From the NCBI GenBank assembly GCA_024643555.1, contig JAHEMQ010000115.1:1-49240 (forward strand): a stretch of DNA of 49,240 nt, written 5' to 3'. The DNA comes from Crocinitomicaceae bacterium (GTDB lineage: Bacteria > Bacteroidota > Bacteroidia > Flavobacteriales_D > Crocinitomicaceae). This document shows positions 1-9,515 of this stretch, piece by piece. Each line of letters begins with the position of its first letter. Position 1 is the stretch's first letter. Below the pieces are notes generated by a model. It did no database searches. It was given only the letters and a program-made list of their open reading frames with translations, and was not told where the DNA came from. The translations under genes were made by a program, and so were the position numbers.

Positions 1-868
1 CTTCTCCAAATGTGTCGTTAATGTCCAACGCTTGACAGTAAGACTCGTGAGAAAAAGGTGCTTTCGCCATTTCACTTCGCTCTTCCAACGAAAGTTCCTC
101 AACCGTGTCGTAAAATCCAGGAATAGTAATTTTTCCATTTTCATCGTGCAAGGAAGCAATCATTTCCGTTAAAACATTAATGGGATTAGCGACACATCCA
201 CCATATAATCCGGAGTGTAAATCGCGGTTAGGGCCAACAACCTCAACCTCAACATAACTCAAACCCCTCAATCCTGTTGTGATAGATGGGGTGTCATTCG
301 CAAGCATTCCTGTATCAGAAACGAGAATGATGTCTGCTGCTAATTTTTTCTTGTTTTCTTTGACGTAAATGGCCAAATTCGGACTCCCGACTTCTTCCTC
401 GCCTTCGATCATAAATTTCACATTACAGGGAAGTTCGTTTGTTGAAAGCATTGCTTCAAACGCTTTTACATGCATAAACATTTGTCCTTTGTCGTCACAC
501 GCTCCTCTAGCAAAAATGGCACCCATTGGATGAATCGGTGTTTCTTTAATCATAGGTTCAAATGGAGGAGAAGTCCATAAGTCGATGGGGTCAGCTGGTT
601 GAACGTCGTAATGTCCATATACCAAAATGGTTGGCAAAGAAGAATCAAGGATTTTTTCCCCATAAACGATGGGATGTCCTGCGGTAGGACAAACCTCTAC
701 TTGATCCAAACCAATGGAATTCATGTGTTCCGCTAATTTTTCCGCACAAACAGCAACGTCATTTGTATATGCAGGATCTGCTGAAATCGATGGAATGCGC
801 AAAATATCGAGTAATTCATTAAGGAATTTATCTTTGTTTTGTTGAATATAATCTTGTGTGTTTTTCAT
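1..868 (-). CDS. M20-family dipeptidase, 3' part cut off by the window edge
   Basis: The reading frame opens at an ATG (868-866) and is still open at base 1, giving the first 289 residues of a protein whose family is usually about 450-460 aa. Visible motifs are those of the M20 metallopeptidases (carnosinase/ArgE/DapE/ACY1 group): YGHYDVQP at residues 84-91 (zinc ligand His and catalytic-site Asp), ARGACDDKGQ at 120-129 (bridging Asp), and EGEEEVGSPN at 155-164 (catalytic Glu pair). A dimerisation-domain start (GLRGLSYVEVEV, about 199-210) follows. No signal peptide, so a cytosolic di- or tripeptidase is expected. The divergent neighbour starts at 991; the 122-base gap holds that gene's promoter. 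Substrate specificity cannot be told from this fragment. Confidence 0.9.
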   Translation of the reverse strand, partial: MKNTQDYIQQNKDKFLNELLDILRIPSISADPAYTNDVAVCAEKLAEHMNSIGLDQVEVCPTAGHPIVYGEKILDSSLPTILVYGHYDVQPADPIDLWTSPPFEPMIKETPIHPMGAIFARGACDDKGQMFMHVKAFEAMLSTNELPCNVKFMIEGEEEVGSPNLAIYVKENKKKLAADIILVSDTGMLANDTPSITTGLRGLSYVEVEVVGPNRDLHSGLYGGCVANPINVLTEMIASLHDENGKITIPGFYDTVEELSLEERSEMAKAPFSHESYCQALDINDTFGE

Positions 869-910
869 GCCATTTATTTAAGACTCAAAGTTGCGAAAAT
901 TCATTGGTTT

Positions 911-939
911 TTGGTAATTCAAACATTATATTAATTTTG
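911..939 (+). promoter_or_regulatory. Bacteroidota-type promoter of the secreted adhesin-like gene
   Basis: TTG at 911-913, an 18-base spacer and TAATTTTG at 932-939 match the -33/-7 pattern TTG...TAnnTTTG. This is the only promoter in the window for which I also see a convincing -33 element. Confidence 0.55.
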
Positions 940-990
940 TAATGCAACCATTGTATTGAACAATGTGTCTTAGTGTCAATTCAATAGATT

Positions 991-3342
991 ATGATGAAAT
1001 CTTTACGCGTATCCCTAACTTTGGCTTTTGCCCTTTTTCATACCCTTAGTTTTGCTCAGCCAATTACTGTTTCAACAGTTCAGACGCCTCAACAATTAGT
1101 TGACAACGTTCTACTTGGTTTCGGGGTAACGGCGTTAAACGTCACCATCAATGGTAATCCACTTTTAGCAAATACTCCTCAGGGAAATGTAGGATTTTTT
1201 ACCAATAGTAATCCTGCCTTTCCGATTGACAGCGGTTTAATACTGACAACCGGAAATGCGATTGGTGCGATTGGCCCTAATTCATCTACCTCATTTACAA
1301 ACAACAATCCTCCCACCTCTTCTGTAAGTTCCGACCCGCATTTGAATGATATTGCTGCTGGATCTGTCACAAATGGTGTCGTTCTAGAATTCGATTTTAT
1401 TCCGCAAGGAGATTCTGTCATTTTTAATTACATGTTTGGATCAGACGAATATCCTGAATTTTCGCCATCGTCGTTTAATGATGCCTTTGGACTATTTTTA
1501 TGGGGACCTGGGATTGCAGGACCCTATGTTCAGGCCGGATATCCGAACGGAGGAATAAACATCGCTACCATCCCCGGGGGAATACCCGTTACCATTAATA
1601 ACGTTGGCGATGCTTCCAACACCAATTATTATGTGTTCAACGAAACATCATCCACCTTAACTTATGGAGATGCGATTCAATATGACGGAACTACAGTGAA
1701 GTTAACTGCAGCTTCTTCGGTGCAATGCAATCAGTTATATCACATTAAACTAGCCATTTCTAATGTAGGCGACCAATCGTATGATTCTGGTGTATTCTTA
1801 GAGGCGGGTAGTTTTAGTTCTGCGGCAGTTGATGTAGCGGTAGCAACCGTTTCGGGAGATACAACAATTGTGGAAGGCTGTACCTTTGCAGATTTTATTT
1901 TTACACGTCCGGCCGGACAAACAAACGATACATTAATTATTAATTATACGATTGGTGGGGTCGCTCAACAAGGGGTTGATTATAACAACTTAATCAATCC
2001 GATTACTTTCCTTCCGGGTGAAGATTCCGTTGTCATTAACCTGACACCAATTCAAGATAACATTACCGAAGGATTTGAATCTGTGGTAATCTCCGTTGAA
2101 ATCATCAATCCGTGTGGAGATACCATCATTTCATCCGGAACCATCTACATTGGCGAGGGGCCAATTATCAATATTACCGAAACAGATCCAACCATTTTCT
2201 GTGCAAATGACAGTGTTGTGCTTAGTGCTTCCGCATTCGGAGGATATGCCCCATATCAGTATGAGTGGACAACTATGAGTGGTGTGTCGCTCAGCACGAA
2301 TGACACGATTATTCAAGGAATTAGCCAAAATGGCTCTGTCAACTTCTTGGTGACAGCAACGGATAACTGTAACTTCTCGCAAACCGATACGGTTACCTTA
2401 ACATTAAATCAAACAATTGCCATTGACACCATCTATACTGGGCCATCAACATGTCAGCCAACCGGATATGTTTCGGTTATGGCAAGTGGATTAACAGGTG
2501 TTCCATCATACACTTGGACGGGACCAGGTCCAAATGGATTTATTGATGCTTCCGTTTGGCAGAACATCCCTTCAGGGTGGTATTATATCACTGTAACAGA
2601 CAATGTCTGTTCGATTTCCGACAGTGCCTTTGTAGGAATTCAAAATGCTCCGGATGCCGAATTTTCTGGAACACCTATTCAAGGTTGTGCGCCTTTCGAT
2701 GTAACATTCCAAAACACCAGTTTAAATGCCAATAATTATGCTTGGGATTTTGGAGATACACAAACAACGACTTCGGCGAATTTAAATTCAGTCACACATA
2801 CATATACGGGTCCTTTCGGAATGTATACGGCACGTTTAATTGCGTTTCAAAGTGCTCAATGTTCAGATACCGCTTATTACCTTATTCAAGTTGATGTTTG
2901 TGGTTGTACAGACCCTGTTGCACTTAACTACAACGCGAATGCAAATGTCGATAATGGCTCGTGTATTTACCAAACGGGGTGTACAGATCCGAATGCACTC
3001 AATTACGATCCAAATGCGATTGTTAATGATGGGTCGTGTACGTATCCTATTCCCATCGTAGACGCGCCAAACGTTTTCACGCCTTCTGGTGATGGGGTAA
3101 ATGAAACTTATTTCCTATCGACTAATAATGTTGTGAAACTAGAATTAGTCATTATGAATCGTTGGGGAAATATTCTCTTCGAAAAAAGCAGTAATGATTT
3201 AGTGACAGACAATCCAGCATGGGATGGGAAAGTGAATGGTGTACTTGTAAACGAAGGTGTTTACTTCTATAAATATGTGGGATACAACATCTCTGGACAG
3301 GAAATTACTGGACATGGGTTTTTACATTTAGTGCGAAAATAA
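991..3342 (+). CDS. Secreted multidomain protein with choice-of-anchor L domain and T9SS type B C-terminal domain
   Basis: A 783-residue exported protein. Residues 1-22 form a signal peptide ending SFA-Q. Next comes a choice-of-anchor L-like region (about 30-280, with FNYMFGSDEYPEFSPSSFND). A Calx-beta-like repeat follows (about 283-385, GVDYNN...FLPGEDS...DNITEGFE), then Ig-like/SprB-like modules and a PKD-like module (NYAWDFGD). Two tandem Cys repeats of the form CTDPxALNYxxNAxVxxGSC lie at about 638-687. The last ~95 residues (FTPSGDGVNETYF, NRWGNILFE, WDGKVNG, EGVYFYKY) are the gliding-motility-associated C-terminal domain that directs type IX secretion and surface attachment. It probably acts as a surface adhesin or matrix protein; no enzyme motif is visible. 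The start is MMK; the second Met at 994 is equally possible. Confidence 0.85.
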   Translation: MMKSLRVSLTLAFALFHTLSFAQPITVSTVQTPQQLVDNVLLGFGVTALNVTINGNPLLANTPQGNVGFFTNSNPAFPIDSGLILTTGNAIGAIGPNSSTSFTNNNPPTSSVSSDPHLNDIAAGSVTNGVVLEFDFIPQGDSVIFNYMFGSDEYPEFSPSSFNDAFGLFLWGPGIAGPYVQAGYPNGGINIATIPGGIPVTINNVGDASNTNYYVFNETSSTLTYGDAIQYDGTTVKLTAASSVQCNQLYHIKLAISNVGDQSYDSGVFLEAGSFSSAAVDVAVATVSGDTTIVEGCTFADFIFTRPAGQTNDTLIINYTIGGVAQQGVDYNNLINPITFLPGEDSVVINLTPIQDNITEGFESVVISVEIINPCGDTIISSGTIYIGEGPIINITETDPTIFCANDSVVLSASAFGGYAPYQYEWTTMSGVSLSTNDTIIQGISQNGSVNFLVTATDNCNFSQTDTVTLTLNQTIAIDTIYTGPSTCQPTGYVSVMASGLTGVPSYTWTGPGPNGFIDASVWQNIPSGWYYITVTDNVCSISDSAFVGIQNAPDAEFSGTPIQGCAPFDVTFQNTSLNANNYAWDFGDTQTTTSANLNSVTHTYTGPFGMYTARLIAFQSAQCSDTAYYLIQVDVCGCTDPVALNYNANANVDNGSCIYQTGCTDPNALNYDPNAIVNDGSCTYPIPIVDAPNVFTPSGDGVNETYFLSTNNVVKLELVIMNRWGNILFEKSSNDLVTDNPAWDGKVNGVLVNEGVYFYKYVGYNISGQEITGHGFLHLVRK

Positions 3343-3380
3343 TCGGTGTTTTAACCAATATAGGCGTTTGATCTTTTACT

Positions 3381-5096
3381 ATGAAGGCTCCATTTAAAAC
3401 GTCTTGGTTTGTTTTAGTATTGATTTCATTAGGGCTCGTTTTATTCCTTTATTTCAATTTTTGGAGTTCAAAGAAGACACCTCTCGCTAAAGGCGATAAA
3501 GTATATGGAGGGGTTTTTTCCTTTGCTTTGCCGGAACCTTTATCTAGTGTTTTTCCACTTGAAACAAACTCACTTTCTGATTTACGCGTCATTAGTCAGG
3601 TTTTTGACCCCCTCGCAAAACAATGCGATTCCAAGGGAACGATTCGCAACTATTTAGCAGATCAAATAGAAATTAAAAACCAAGGTAAAACCGTTTTCAT
3701 TCGAATTAAAAAAGGAGTTCTCTTTCATGACGACGAATGCTTTACCGGTGCTTCAAGAGAATTAACTGCAGAGGATGTTGCTTTTACCTTAAGCTTTGCT
3801 TGTTCTAAAAGTTCGCTAAATCAGTCTTCTGCTTTATTACTAGGGAAAATAGAGGGTTCGGATACATTCTACAAAAACGGAAAAAATCCGCTGCATCACA
3901 CTGTTTCAGGCATTAAAATTCTAGGTGCGCATTCACTTGAAATAAAATTAACCAAGCCATATAACCACATTATACAACTTCTATCGCATCCTAGTTTAGG
4001 AATTTTATCCAAAAAAGCAAGTGTTTTTTATGGCCGAAGAATTGCAAACCATCCTGTCGGAACAGGGCCCTTTTATCTCCATTCGTCAAATAATCATGAA
4101 GTTATATTGATGAGAAACTCAGATTATTGGGCACGCGATGAACATGGAAATCAATTGCCTTTTTTAGAGGAAATCCACATAAACACAAACACGAATCTTT
4201 CTGACGTATTTACCTTGTTTTCCCAACAAAAAATAGACTTATTGTTTGATTTACCTGCGAATCAACTCGAACTTGCGTTTGGAACTTTGTCCGAAGCTAA
4301 AAAAGGAAAAAATCTCTTGCACCGAGTTCACATTCAAAAGGCTTCTAAAATTAACTATGTCGACTGGAATGTAAGTCGACCACCTTTTAACAATTTACTC
4401 GTTCGACAAGCATTTGAATTGGCAATTGACAAAAATCGGATTTGTAATGAAGTGTTACGAGGGGATGGACAAGCAATAAATCATGGATTTATTCCAACAA
4501 GTTCATTTTATTCTAACCCTCATATTCCAAAGGTCGAAGTAAACATTCCGGCTGCTAAAACCTTATTCAAAAAAGCGGGTTATAGCCATCCTGAAGATTT
4601 TCCAAAAACACTGTTTTACGTCAATGCACAAGCTGGTAGCAATGCGGATTTGTGGTGTCGCGATTTTTGTAAACAACTGAGAAACAACCTAGGAATTAAA
4701 ATATATGTGGTTAACGTAAGTACCCGAGAACGGGATCAAAAAATCAAATCTGGCACTGCGGCGATCTGGAGAGGCGGGTGGGTTGGAGATTATCCTGACG
4801 CGGAATCCTATTTGCGCTTATTTTATCATGGTCCAAAAGACAACGAGGTTAAATTTCAAAATCGCACGTTTGATCAGCTTTATTTACAATCAACACTTAC
4901 TACCAGTGAAACCGAGAAAAAAACACTGCAAAGACTTTGTGAATCCATCGTTTCTAAGGACTGTGCCATTATTCCCGTTTATTCGGAAGATTTCTTTGTA
5001 ATGATAAACCTGCGCGTAAGGGGATTTGAAATGAATTCTTCTGGTATCATCGACTTCGCGACCATTTACATGAAGGAATTAAAGTATAGAGATTAG
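3381..5096 (+). CDS. ABC transporter substrate-binding protein, family 5 (oligopeptide/dipeptide type), membrane-anchored
   Basis: A 571-residue protein resembling OppA/DppA-type binding proteins (SBP_bac_5). One N-terminal hydrophobic helix (about 9-28) has no lipobox cysteine, so it is probably an uncleaved anchor. Family hallmarks include VGTGPFYL followed by NSDYWARDEHGNQLPFLEE in mid-protein and GGWVGDYPDAESYLRLFY near the C-terminus. It lies 38 nt after the secreted protein and may be cotranscribed. No permease or ATPase genes of an Opp system are adjacent, so it is an orphan component; peptide uptake or a signalling role is inferred. Its stop is 2 nt from the stop of the convergent dioxygenase gene. 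Confidence 0.85.
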   Translation: MKAPFKTSWFVLVLISLGLVLFLYFNFWSSKKTPLAKGDKVYGGVFSFALPEPLSSVFPLETNSLSDLRVISQVFDPLAKQCDSKGTIRNYLADQIEIKNQGKTVFIRIKKGVLFHDDECFTGASRELTAEDVAFTLSFACSKSSLNQSSALLLGKIEGSDTFYKNGKNPLHHTVSGIKILGAHSLEIKLTKPYNHIIQLLSHPSLGILSKKASVFYGRRIANHPVGTGPFYLHSSNNHEVILMRNSDYWARDEHGNQLPFLEEIHINTNTNLSDVFTLFSQQKIDLLFDLPANQLELAFGTLSEAKKGKNLLHRVHIQKASKINYVDWNVSRPPFNNLLVRQAFELAIDKNRICNEVLRGDGQAINHGFIPTSSFYSNPHIPKVEVNIPAAKTLFKKAGYSHPEDFPKTLFYVNAQAGSNADLWCRDFCKQLRNNLGIKIYVVNVSTRERDQKIKSGTAAIWRGGWVGDYPDAESYLRLFYHGPKDNEVKFQNRTFDQLYLQSTLTTSETEKKTLQRLCESIVSKDCAIIPVYSEDFFVMINLRVRGFEMNSSGIIDFATIYMKELKYRD

Positions 5097-5098
5097 TC

Positions 5099-6049
5099 TT
5101 ACTTCAAGACGGATTCTACCCAAGCTCTTCCCCAGTTTTCGTGCTCTTCACTAGTCCACAACTTTGGATAAAAAATACGCTTCTGAAAACGAGGGGGCAA
5201 ATACTTTTGCCAATTGGTGCCGCCGGTCGCAGCAACGTCTTGTGTATCTCTAGCTAAATATCGAACGGCTGACTTATAATGGGCCAATGGCCAATTCACG
5301 TTCACATTCGTGTCATTCTCTCGAAGTGCTTTTTTCACACGTTCATCTGTTTGATCTGTTGGGTTCAAACGCAAATACGCTTGCCAAAGATTTTTTGTTC
5401 GACATTTTTCCCCAAGCTCAATAAACGACGTGCGGTATTTTTCTTCGAACTGTGTTAACGTAAGTGTTTTTTTACCGGTAGCTACTTCTGTCGCTCCTTC
5501 CTTCCAATAAATATGCTCAAACATTGCTTCTATAGTGTCTGCTTGAGAAAAGTTCGAACGCTGATCCTTTGCAACGAGTTGAAGGAAATCGGTACTATAA
5601 ATTTCAATTTGACGGTATTGTGCGGATTGAAAGCCGCTTGCGGGCAGCAAGGACATTCGGAATTTTAAAAACTCCTCTCTGTCCATTCCTTCGATCATGA
5701 TTTCAAAACTTTTAATCAAGGCATCAAAATATCGGTTGATCCGCGTCACCCGTGAAATGAAAAATTCCTTTGTTAATTCCGTTTTGGACCCTATTTGTTC
5801 AAATTCACGCAATGCTAGTTTGAAATACAATTCCGTTATTTGATGGTACATAATAAAAACCGTTTCGTCTGGAAAATTGGTTTTTGGTTTTTGAAGTGTT
5901 AATAACGTGTCCAGTTGGATGTAATCCCAATAAGTAGTAACATCTGCGTATAGCAAACCTTCTAAATACGAATTTAAATTTTCTCCTAAAGACGCATATT
6001 TAAGGTTGAGTTGTTCTAATTTTTCGTGTAATTCTGGTGTGATTTCCAT
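5099..6049 (-). CDS. kynA: Tryptophan 2,3-dioxygenase family protein
   Basis: A 316-residue heme dioxygenase that should open the indole ring of L-tryptophan to N-formylkynurenine, the first step of the kynurenine pathway. Family motifs: YWDYIQLDTLL (40-50), DETVFIMYHQITELYFKL (61-78; His69 corresponds to the active-site His), PASGFQSAQYRQIEI (136-150), WPLAHYKSAVRYL (253-265; His257 is the likely axial heme ligand) and ATGGTNWQKYLPP (274-286), the substrate-binding loop. Length is normal for the bacterial to eukaryotic range (about 280-400). No other kynurenine-pathway gene is in the window, so it stands alone. It is convergent with the substrate-binding protein. The symbol follows family membership; the reaction is inferred. 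Confidence 0.9.
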   Translation of the reverse strand: MEITPELHEKLEQLNLKYASLGENLNSYLEGLLYADVTTYWDYIQLDTLLTLQKPKTNFPDETVFIMYHQITELYFKLALREFEQIGSKTELTKEFFISRVTRINRYFDALIKSFEIMIEGMDREEFLKFRMSLLPASGFQSAQYRQIEIYSTDFLQLVAKDQRSNFSQADTIEAMFEHIYWKEGATEVATGKKTLTLTQFEEKYRTSFIELGEKCRTKNLWQAYLRLNPTDQTDERVKKALRENDTNVNVNWPLAHYKSAVRYLARDTQDVAATGGTNWQKYLPPRFQKRIFYPKLWTSEEHENWGRAWVESVLK

Positions 6050-6147
6050 ATGCGATGATTTGATTGATGTTCGAAATTACATATTTTTTGCGTTCCCTTC
6101 TTTTTTCGTTGAGATTACAAATTAGGAAGCCGCGATTTATTGGGCAT

Positions 6148-6174
6148 AAAAAAAGCGCCTGTTGGGCGCTTTTC
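6148..6174 (-). terminator. Rho-independent terminator of the 52-residue membrane protein gene
   Basis: A perfect 9-bp stem (6151-6159 with 6165-6173) closes a 5-nt loop. On the minus strand it is followed by a run of Ts, placing it just after the stop of the gene at 6190. Confidence 0.8.
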
Positions 6175-6189
6175 TAAACTTATGTTGAA

Positions 6190-6348
6190 TTAGTTTTCTT
6201 CTTTTTCTTCGAAGATTCTTTTCGGACGCAATTGCTCGAATAATCCTAAGGTTAACCAATAAGGAAGAATAAATCCTAATAGGAACAAAAGCATCCAAAA
6301 TGCCATTCCGAAAATTAAAAGAAACAATACAATGCCGAAAGTGCTCAT
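6190..6348 (-). CDS. Small membrane protein, 52 residues
   Basis: An ATG-TAA frame encodes a 52-residue protein with a long hydrophobic N-terminal part (about residues 3-37: MSTFGIVLFLLIFGMAFWML then LLFLLGFILPYWLTLGLF, one or two membrane helices) and a charged tail ending FEEKEEN. It has its own likely -7 element (TAATTTTG on the minus strand, 6379-6386) and a strong terminator 16 nt after the stop, so it looks like a monocistronic gene rather than chance. I do not recognise the family. The longer overlapping frame at 6137-6391 on this strand runs through the terminator and is rejected. Confidence 0.7.
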   Translation of the reverse strand: MSTFGIVLFLLIFGMAFWMLLFLLGFILPYWLTLGLFEQLRPKRIFEEKEEN

Positions 6349-6355
6349 CTTCTAT

Positions 6356-6363
6356 TATTTTTG
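6356..6363 (+). promoter_or_regulatory. -7 element upstream of fumC
   Basis: TATTTTTG fits TAnnTTTG and lies 51 nt before the fumC ATG, back to back with the promoter of the small membrane protein. Confidence 0.4.
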
Positions 6364-6378
6364 TGTTTGAAAACGTTT

Positions 6379-6386
6379 CAAAATTA
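6379..6386 (-). promoter_or_regulatory. -7 element of the 52-residue membrane protein gene
   Basis: The minus strand reads TAATTTTG, 30 nt before the ATG at 6348. Confidence 0.4.
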
Positions 6387-6414
6387 AACAATTTAATTTA
6401 CAATACACTAAAAA

Positions 6415-7812
6415 ATGGAATTTAGGATTGAAAAAGACACGATGGGCGAGGTAAAAGTGCCGGCAAGTCGTTATTGGGGAGCACAAACAGAACGTTCAAG
6501 AAACAACTTTAAAATCGGACCCGAAGGTTCGATGCCTATAGAGGTAATCCATGCTTTTGCTTACTTAAAAAAGGCCGCGGCCCATGCAAACCATGATTTG
6601 GGTGTCCTTACTGTGGAAAAAAGGGATTTAATTTCTCGCGTTTGTGATGAAATTTTAACTGGACAGCACGACACTGAATTTCCATTAGTCATTTGGCAAA
6701 CTGGTTCAGGAACACAATCCAACATGAATTGCAACGAAGTAATTGCCAATAGAGGCCATGTTCTTCAAGGTGGAAACCTTTTGGATGAACAAAAGGTTTT
6801 GAATCCAAACGACGATGTGAATAAATCACAATCTTCGAATGACACCTATCCAACAGCCATGCATATTGCTGCTTACAAAATGACCACAGAAACAACTCTT
6901 CCCGGATTGATGCATTTAAGAACCGCTCTCCAAGAAAAAGTACTTGCGTTCAAAGACATCGTAAAAACCGGAAGGACACATTTCATGGACGCAACTCCTC
7001 TAACACTGGGTCAAGAGTTTAGCGGGTATGTAGCACAAATCGATTATTCCATTCGTGCAATTAATAATGCACTGGTAGTGGTTAGTGAACTCGCACTTGG
7101 CGGAACAGCTGTTGGAACAGGATTAAACACGCCAAAAGGCTATGATGTCTTGGTGGCGAAAAAAATTGCTGATTTTACAGGACTTCCCTTTGTTACAGCG
7201 GCGAATAAATTTGAAGCGCTTGCGGCACATGATGCCATGGTTGAATTATCTGGCGCATTGAAAAGAACAGCTGTTTCCTTGATGAAAATTGCGAATGATA
7301 TTCGAATGCTTTCCTCTGGTCCGCGTTGTGGAATAGGAGAAATCATCATCCCTGATAATGAGCCAGGTTCATCCATCATGCCAGGAAAGGTAAATCCAAC
7401 ACAACCAGAAGCATTAACAATGGTATGCGCCCAAGTAATGGGGAACGATGTTACTGTTTCGATTGCTGGTTCTAACGGACATTTTGAATTGAATGTTTTC
7501 AAACCAGTAATTGCTTACAATGTTTTACAATCCGCTCGCTTAATCGGCGATGCTTGTGTTTCTTTTACGGACAACTGCGCCGCAGGTATTGAAGCGAATT
7601 TACCAATGGTGAAAAAACACTTGGACAATTCTTTGATGCTGGTGACGGCATTAAACACAAAAATTGGCTACTACAAAGCTGCTGAAATTGCAAAATATGC
7701 GCACAAAAACGGCACAACTTTGAAAGAAGCGGCTGTTGGACTCGGCCATGTTACATCAGAAGAGTATGATGAATATGTTGATCCATCTAAAATGATTGGT
7801 TCATTAGATTAG
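6415..7812 (+). CDS. fumC: Class II fumarate hydratase
   Basis: A 465-residue iron-independent fumarase converting fumarate and L-malate in the TCA cycle. It shows the fumarase/aspartase signature [11 protein letters not shown] at 318-328 (Ser319 is the catalytic serine position), [11 protein letters not shown] at 186-196 (His189, proton shuttle), [10 protein letters not shown] at 97-106 and [11 protein letters not shown] at 140-150. Length equals the usual homotetrameric enzyme. It has a promoter-like element upstream and a strong terminator downstream, so it is probably transcribed alone. Another TCA enzyme, isocitrate dehydrogenase, follows one gene later. Confidence 0.97.
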   Translation: MEFRIEKDTMGEVKVPASRYWGAQTERSRNNFKIGPEGSMPIEVIHAFAYLKKAAAHANHDLGVLTVEKRDLISRVCDEILTGQHDTEFPLVIWQTGSGTQSNMNCNEVIANRGHVLQGGNLLDEQKVLNPNDDVNKSQSSNDTYPTAMHIAAYKMTTETTLPGLMHLRTALQEKVLAFKDIVKTGRTHFMDATPLTLGQEFSGYVAQIDYSIRAINNALVVVSELALGGTAVGTGLNTPKGYDVLVAKKIADFTGLPFVTAANKFEALAAHDAMVELSGALKRTAVSLMKIANDIRMLSSGPRCGIGEIIIPDNEPGSSIMPGKVNPTQPEALTMVCAQVMGNDVTVSIAGSNGHFELNVFKPVIAYNVLQSARLIGDACVSFTDNCAAGIEANLPMVKKHLDNSLMLVTALNTKIGYYKAAEIAKYAHKNGTTLKEAAVGLGHVTSEEYDEYVDPSKMIGSLD

Positions 7813-7830
7813 TCCATCTCTTAATACTTG

Positions 7831-7859
7831 AAAGCGGTGGGATTCTCACCGCTTTTTTT
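7831..7859 (+). terminator. Rho-independent terminator of fumC
   Basis: A 9-bp stem (7831-7839 with 7847-7855) is followed by a T run to 7859. It lies 18 nt after the fumC stop. Confidence 0.85.
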
Positions 7860-7871
7860 ATGAGAAAATTG

Positions 7872-7879
7872 TACATTTG
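7872..7879 (+). promoter_or_regulatory. -7 element of the 86-residue membrane protein gene
   Basis: TACATTTG fits TAnnTTTG, 19 nt before the ATG and just after the fumC terminator. Confidence 0.45.
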
Positions 7880-7898
7880 AACACTATAAAACCCTTAA

Positions 7899-8159
7899 AT
7901 GAAACGAACAAAAGACGATTGGATCGCACTGATATCTTTCTTATTTGCACTATGGTTTTCTTTGGCTGGAATTGTTTGGGTATATGGAGCAGCGTTAATT
8001 ATTGCCTATCCTTTTGGTTTGATTAGTTTCATTCTTTGGCGCTTTTTTCTTGGGGAGAAAAGAAAACAAAGTAAAATTATACCAACCATTCTTGCTTGTG
8101 GACTACTCTTGTCGCTAATGGTATTATTCTTCACTTGGCTGTCCTATTCCGCCGGATAA
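7899..8159 (+). CDS. Small membrane protein of unknown function, 86 residues
   Basis: The protein has three hydrophobic stretches (about residues 9-28, 29-52 and 62-82) separated by short basic loops (FFLGEKRKQSK at about 49-59), so a three-helix inner-membrane protein is likely. No family is recognised and no catalytic motif is visible. It has its own -7 element and ends 42 nt before the icd start, with the icd promoter between them. That this is a real gene rests on the promoter placement and the coherent membrane pattern. Confidence 0.65.
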   Translation: MKRTKDDWIALISFLFALWFSLAGIVWVYGAALIIAYPFGLISFILWRFFLGEKRKQSKIIPTILACGLLLSLMVLFFTWLSYSAG

Positions 8160-8175
8160 TTCCCAAAAAAATCCG

Positions 8176-8183
8176 TAATTTTG
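8176..8183 (+). promoter_or_regulatory. -7 element of icd, decides the start
   Basis: TAATTTTG lies 18 nt before the ATG at 8202. An in-frame TTG at 8181 falls inside this element, so the longer reading is unlikely. Confidence 0.5.
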
Positions 8184-8201
8184 TGCTGTAAAAATGTACC
8201 T

Positions 8202-9434
8202 ATGTCAAAAATTAAAGTTGCCAATCCAGTTGTAGAGTTAGATGGGGATGAAATGACCCGCATTATTTGGAAATTCATAAAGGATAAATTGATTCTTCCT
8301 TACCTAGATCTAGATATAAAATATTACGATTTAGGGATCGAAAAACGCGATGAAACCAACGACCAAATTACGGTAGACGCAGCGGAAGCAATTAAGAAAT
8401 ATAAAGTGGGAATTAAATGTGCGACCATCACCCCAGATGAAGCTCGAGTAAAAGAATTCAACTTGAAATCCATGTGGAAATCTCCAAATGGAACCATTCG
8501 TAACATCTTGGATGGCACCGTTTTTCGTGAGCCAATCGTGATGCAAAATGTACCTCGCTTGGTAACAAACTGGACCGCTCCTATTATTGTTGGTCGTCAC
8601 GCGTTTGGGGATCAGTATCGTGCGACGGATGCTGTTTTTAAAGGTAAGGGGAAATTAACCATGACCTTCACACCTGAAGACGGTGGAGAAATTCAAAGCT
8701 TTGAAGTATACAATTTTAAAGGTGATGGTGTTGGAATGGCGATGTACAACACAGATGAGTCCATTCGTGGATTTGCCTACTCCTGTTTCAATATGGCCCT
8801 TTCTAAAAAATGGCCACTTTATTTGTCAACAAAAAACACCATCTTGAAAAAATACGATGGTCGCTTTAAGGATATTTTTGAAGAAATTTATCAAAATGAA
8901 TTCAAAGCAAAATACGAAGCCGCTGGAATCGTATACGAGCACAGATTAATTGACGATATGGTTGCTTCTGCTTTAAAATGGAATGGAAATTTCGTTTGGG
9001 CATGTAAAAACTATGATGGAGATGTTCAATCAGATACCGTTGCCCAAGGATTTGGTTCTTTAGGCCTAATGACCTCTGTATTGATTACTCCAGACGGAGA
9101 AGTAATGGAGGCAGAGGCTGCACATGGAACGGTAACACGTCACTACAGAGATTATCAAGCGGGGAAACAAACGTCAACGAATCCGATTGCATCTATTTTT
9201 GCTTGGACTCGTGGATTGGCTTTCCGAGGTAAATTAGATAATAATCAAGCGCTTATTGATTTTTGTTTGTCTTTGGAGCGTGTATGTATCGAAACGGTAG
9301 AATCTGGGATTATGACCAAAGATTTGGCGGTGTGTATTCACGGAAACAAAGTGAATCACGGTGAACACTTTGTTTATACAGAAGAGTTTTTAGATGCGCT
9401 AGACAAAGGTCTCATCGCTAAAATGAATGCTTAA
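8202..9434 (+). CDS. icd: NADP-dependent isocitrate dehydrogenase, eukaryote-like homodimeric type
   Basis: A 410-residue enzyme for oxidative decarboxylation of isocitrate to 2-oxoglutarate, producing NADPH. It belongs to the subfamily shared with mitochondrial and cytosolic eukaryotic IDH rather than the E. coli type. Evidence: KSPNGTIRN at 93-101 (substrate Ser94/Asn96/Arg100), Arg109 and Arg132, GDQYRATD at 136-143 (Tyr139), Lys212, IDDMVA at 250-255 (metal Asp252), [17 protein letters not shown] at 274-290, and the NADP-selective HGTVTRHY at 308-315. The ATG at 8202 is chosen because an earlier TTG sits inside the promoter. A UUCG-capped terminator follows 5 nt after the stop. Confidence 0.96.
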   Translation: MSKIKVANPVVELDGDEMTRIIWKFIKDKLILPYLDLDIKYYDLGIEKRDETNDQITVDAAEAIKKYKVGIKCATITPDEARVKEFNLKSMWKSPNGTIRNILDGTVFREPIVMQNVPRLVTNWTAPIIVGRHAFGDQYRATDAVFKGKGKLTMTFTPEDGGEIQSFEVYNFKGDGVGMAMYNTDESIRGFAYSCFNMALSKKWPLYLSTKNTILKKYDGRFKDIFEEIYQNEFKAKYEAAGIVYEHRLIDDMVASALKWNGNFVWACKNYDGDVQSDTVAQGFGSLGLMTSVLITPDGEVMEAEAAHGTVTRHYRDYQAGKQTSTNPIASIFAWTRGLAFRGKLDNNQALIDFCLSLERVCIETVESGIMTKDLAVCIHGNKVNHGEHFVYTEEFLDALDKGLIAKMNA

Positions 9435-9439
9435 TGTTG

Positions 9440-9461
9440 GGGGTCTTCGGACCCCTTTTTT
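9440..9461 (+). terminator. Rho-independent terminator of icd with UUCG tetraloop
   Basis: GGGGTC (9440-9445), loop TTCG, GACCCC (9450-9455) and six Ts form an extra-stable C(UUCG)G hairpin. Confidence 0.92.
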
Positions 9462-9515
9462 ATGCGTTTATTTTACAGTTTAAAAACCTTAAGTTACATT
9501 TACAATGTGGGGTAT

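Noticed and set aside
6137-6391. An 84-residue minus-strand frame overlapping the small membrane protein
   Set aside because: It runs through the terminator hairpin and encodes a low-complexity basic sequence; the 52-residue frame fits promoter and terminator better.
7140-7502. A 120-residue minus-strand frame inside fumC
   Set aside because: It is fully antisense to a conserved enzyme; no start signal or recognisable domain.
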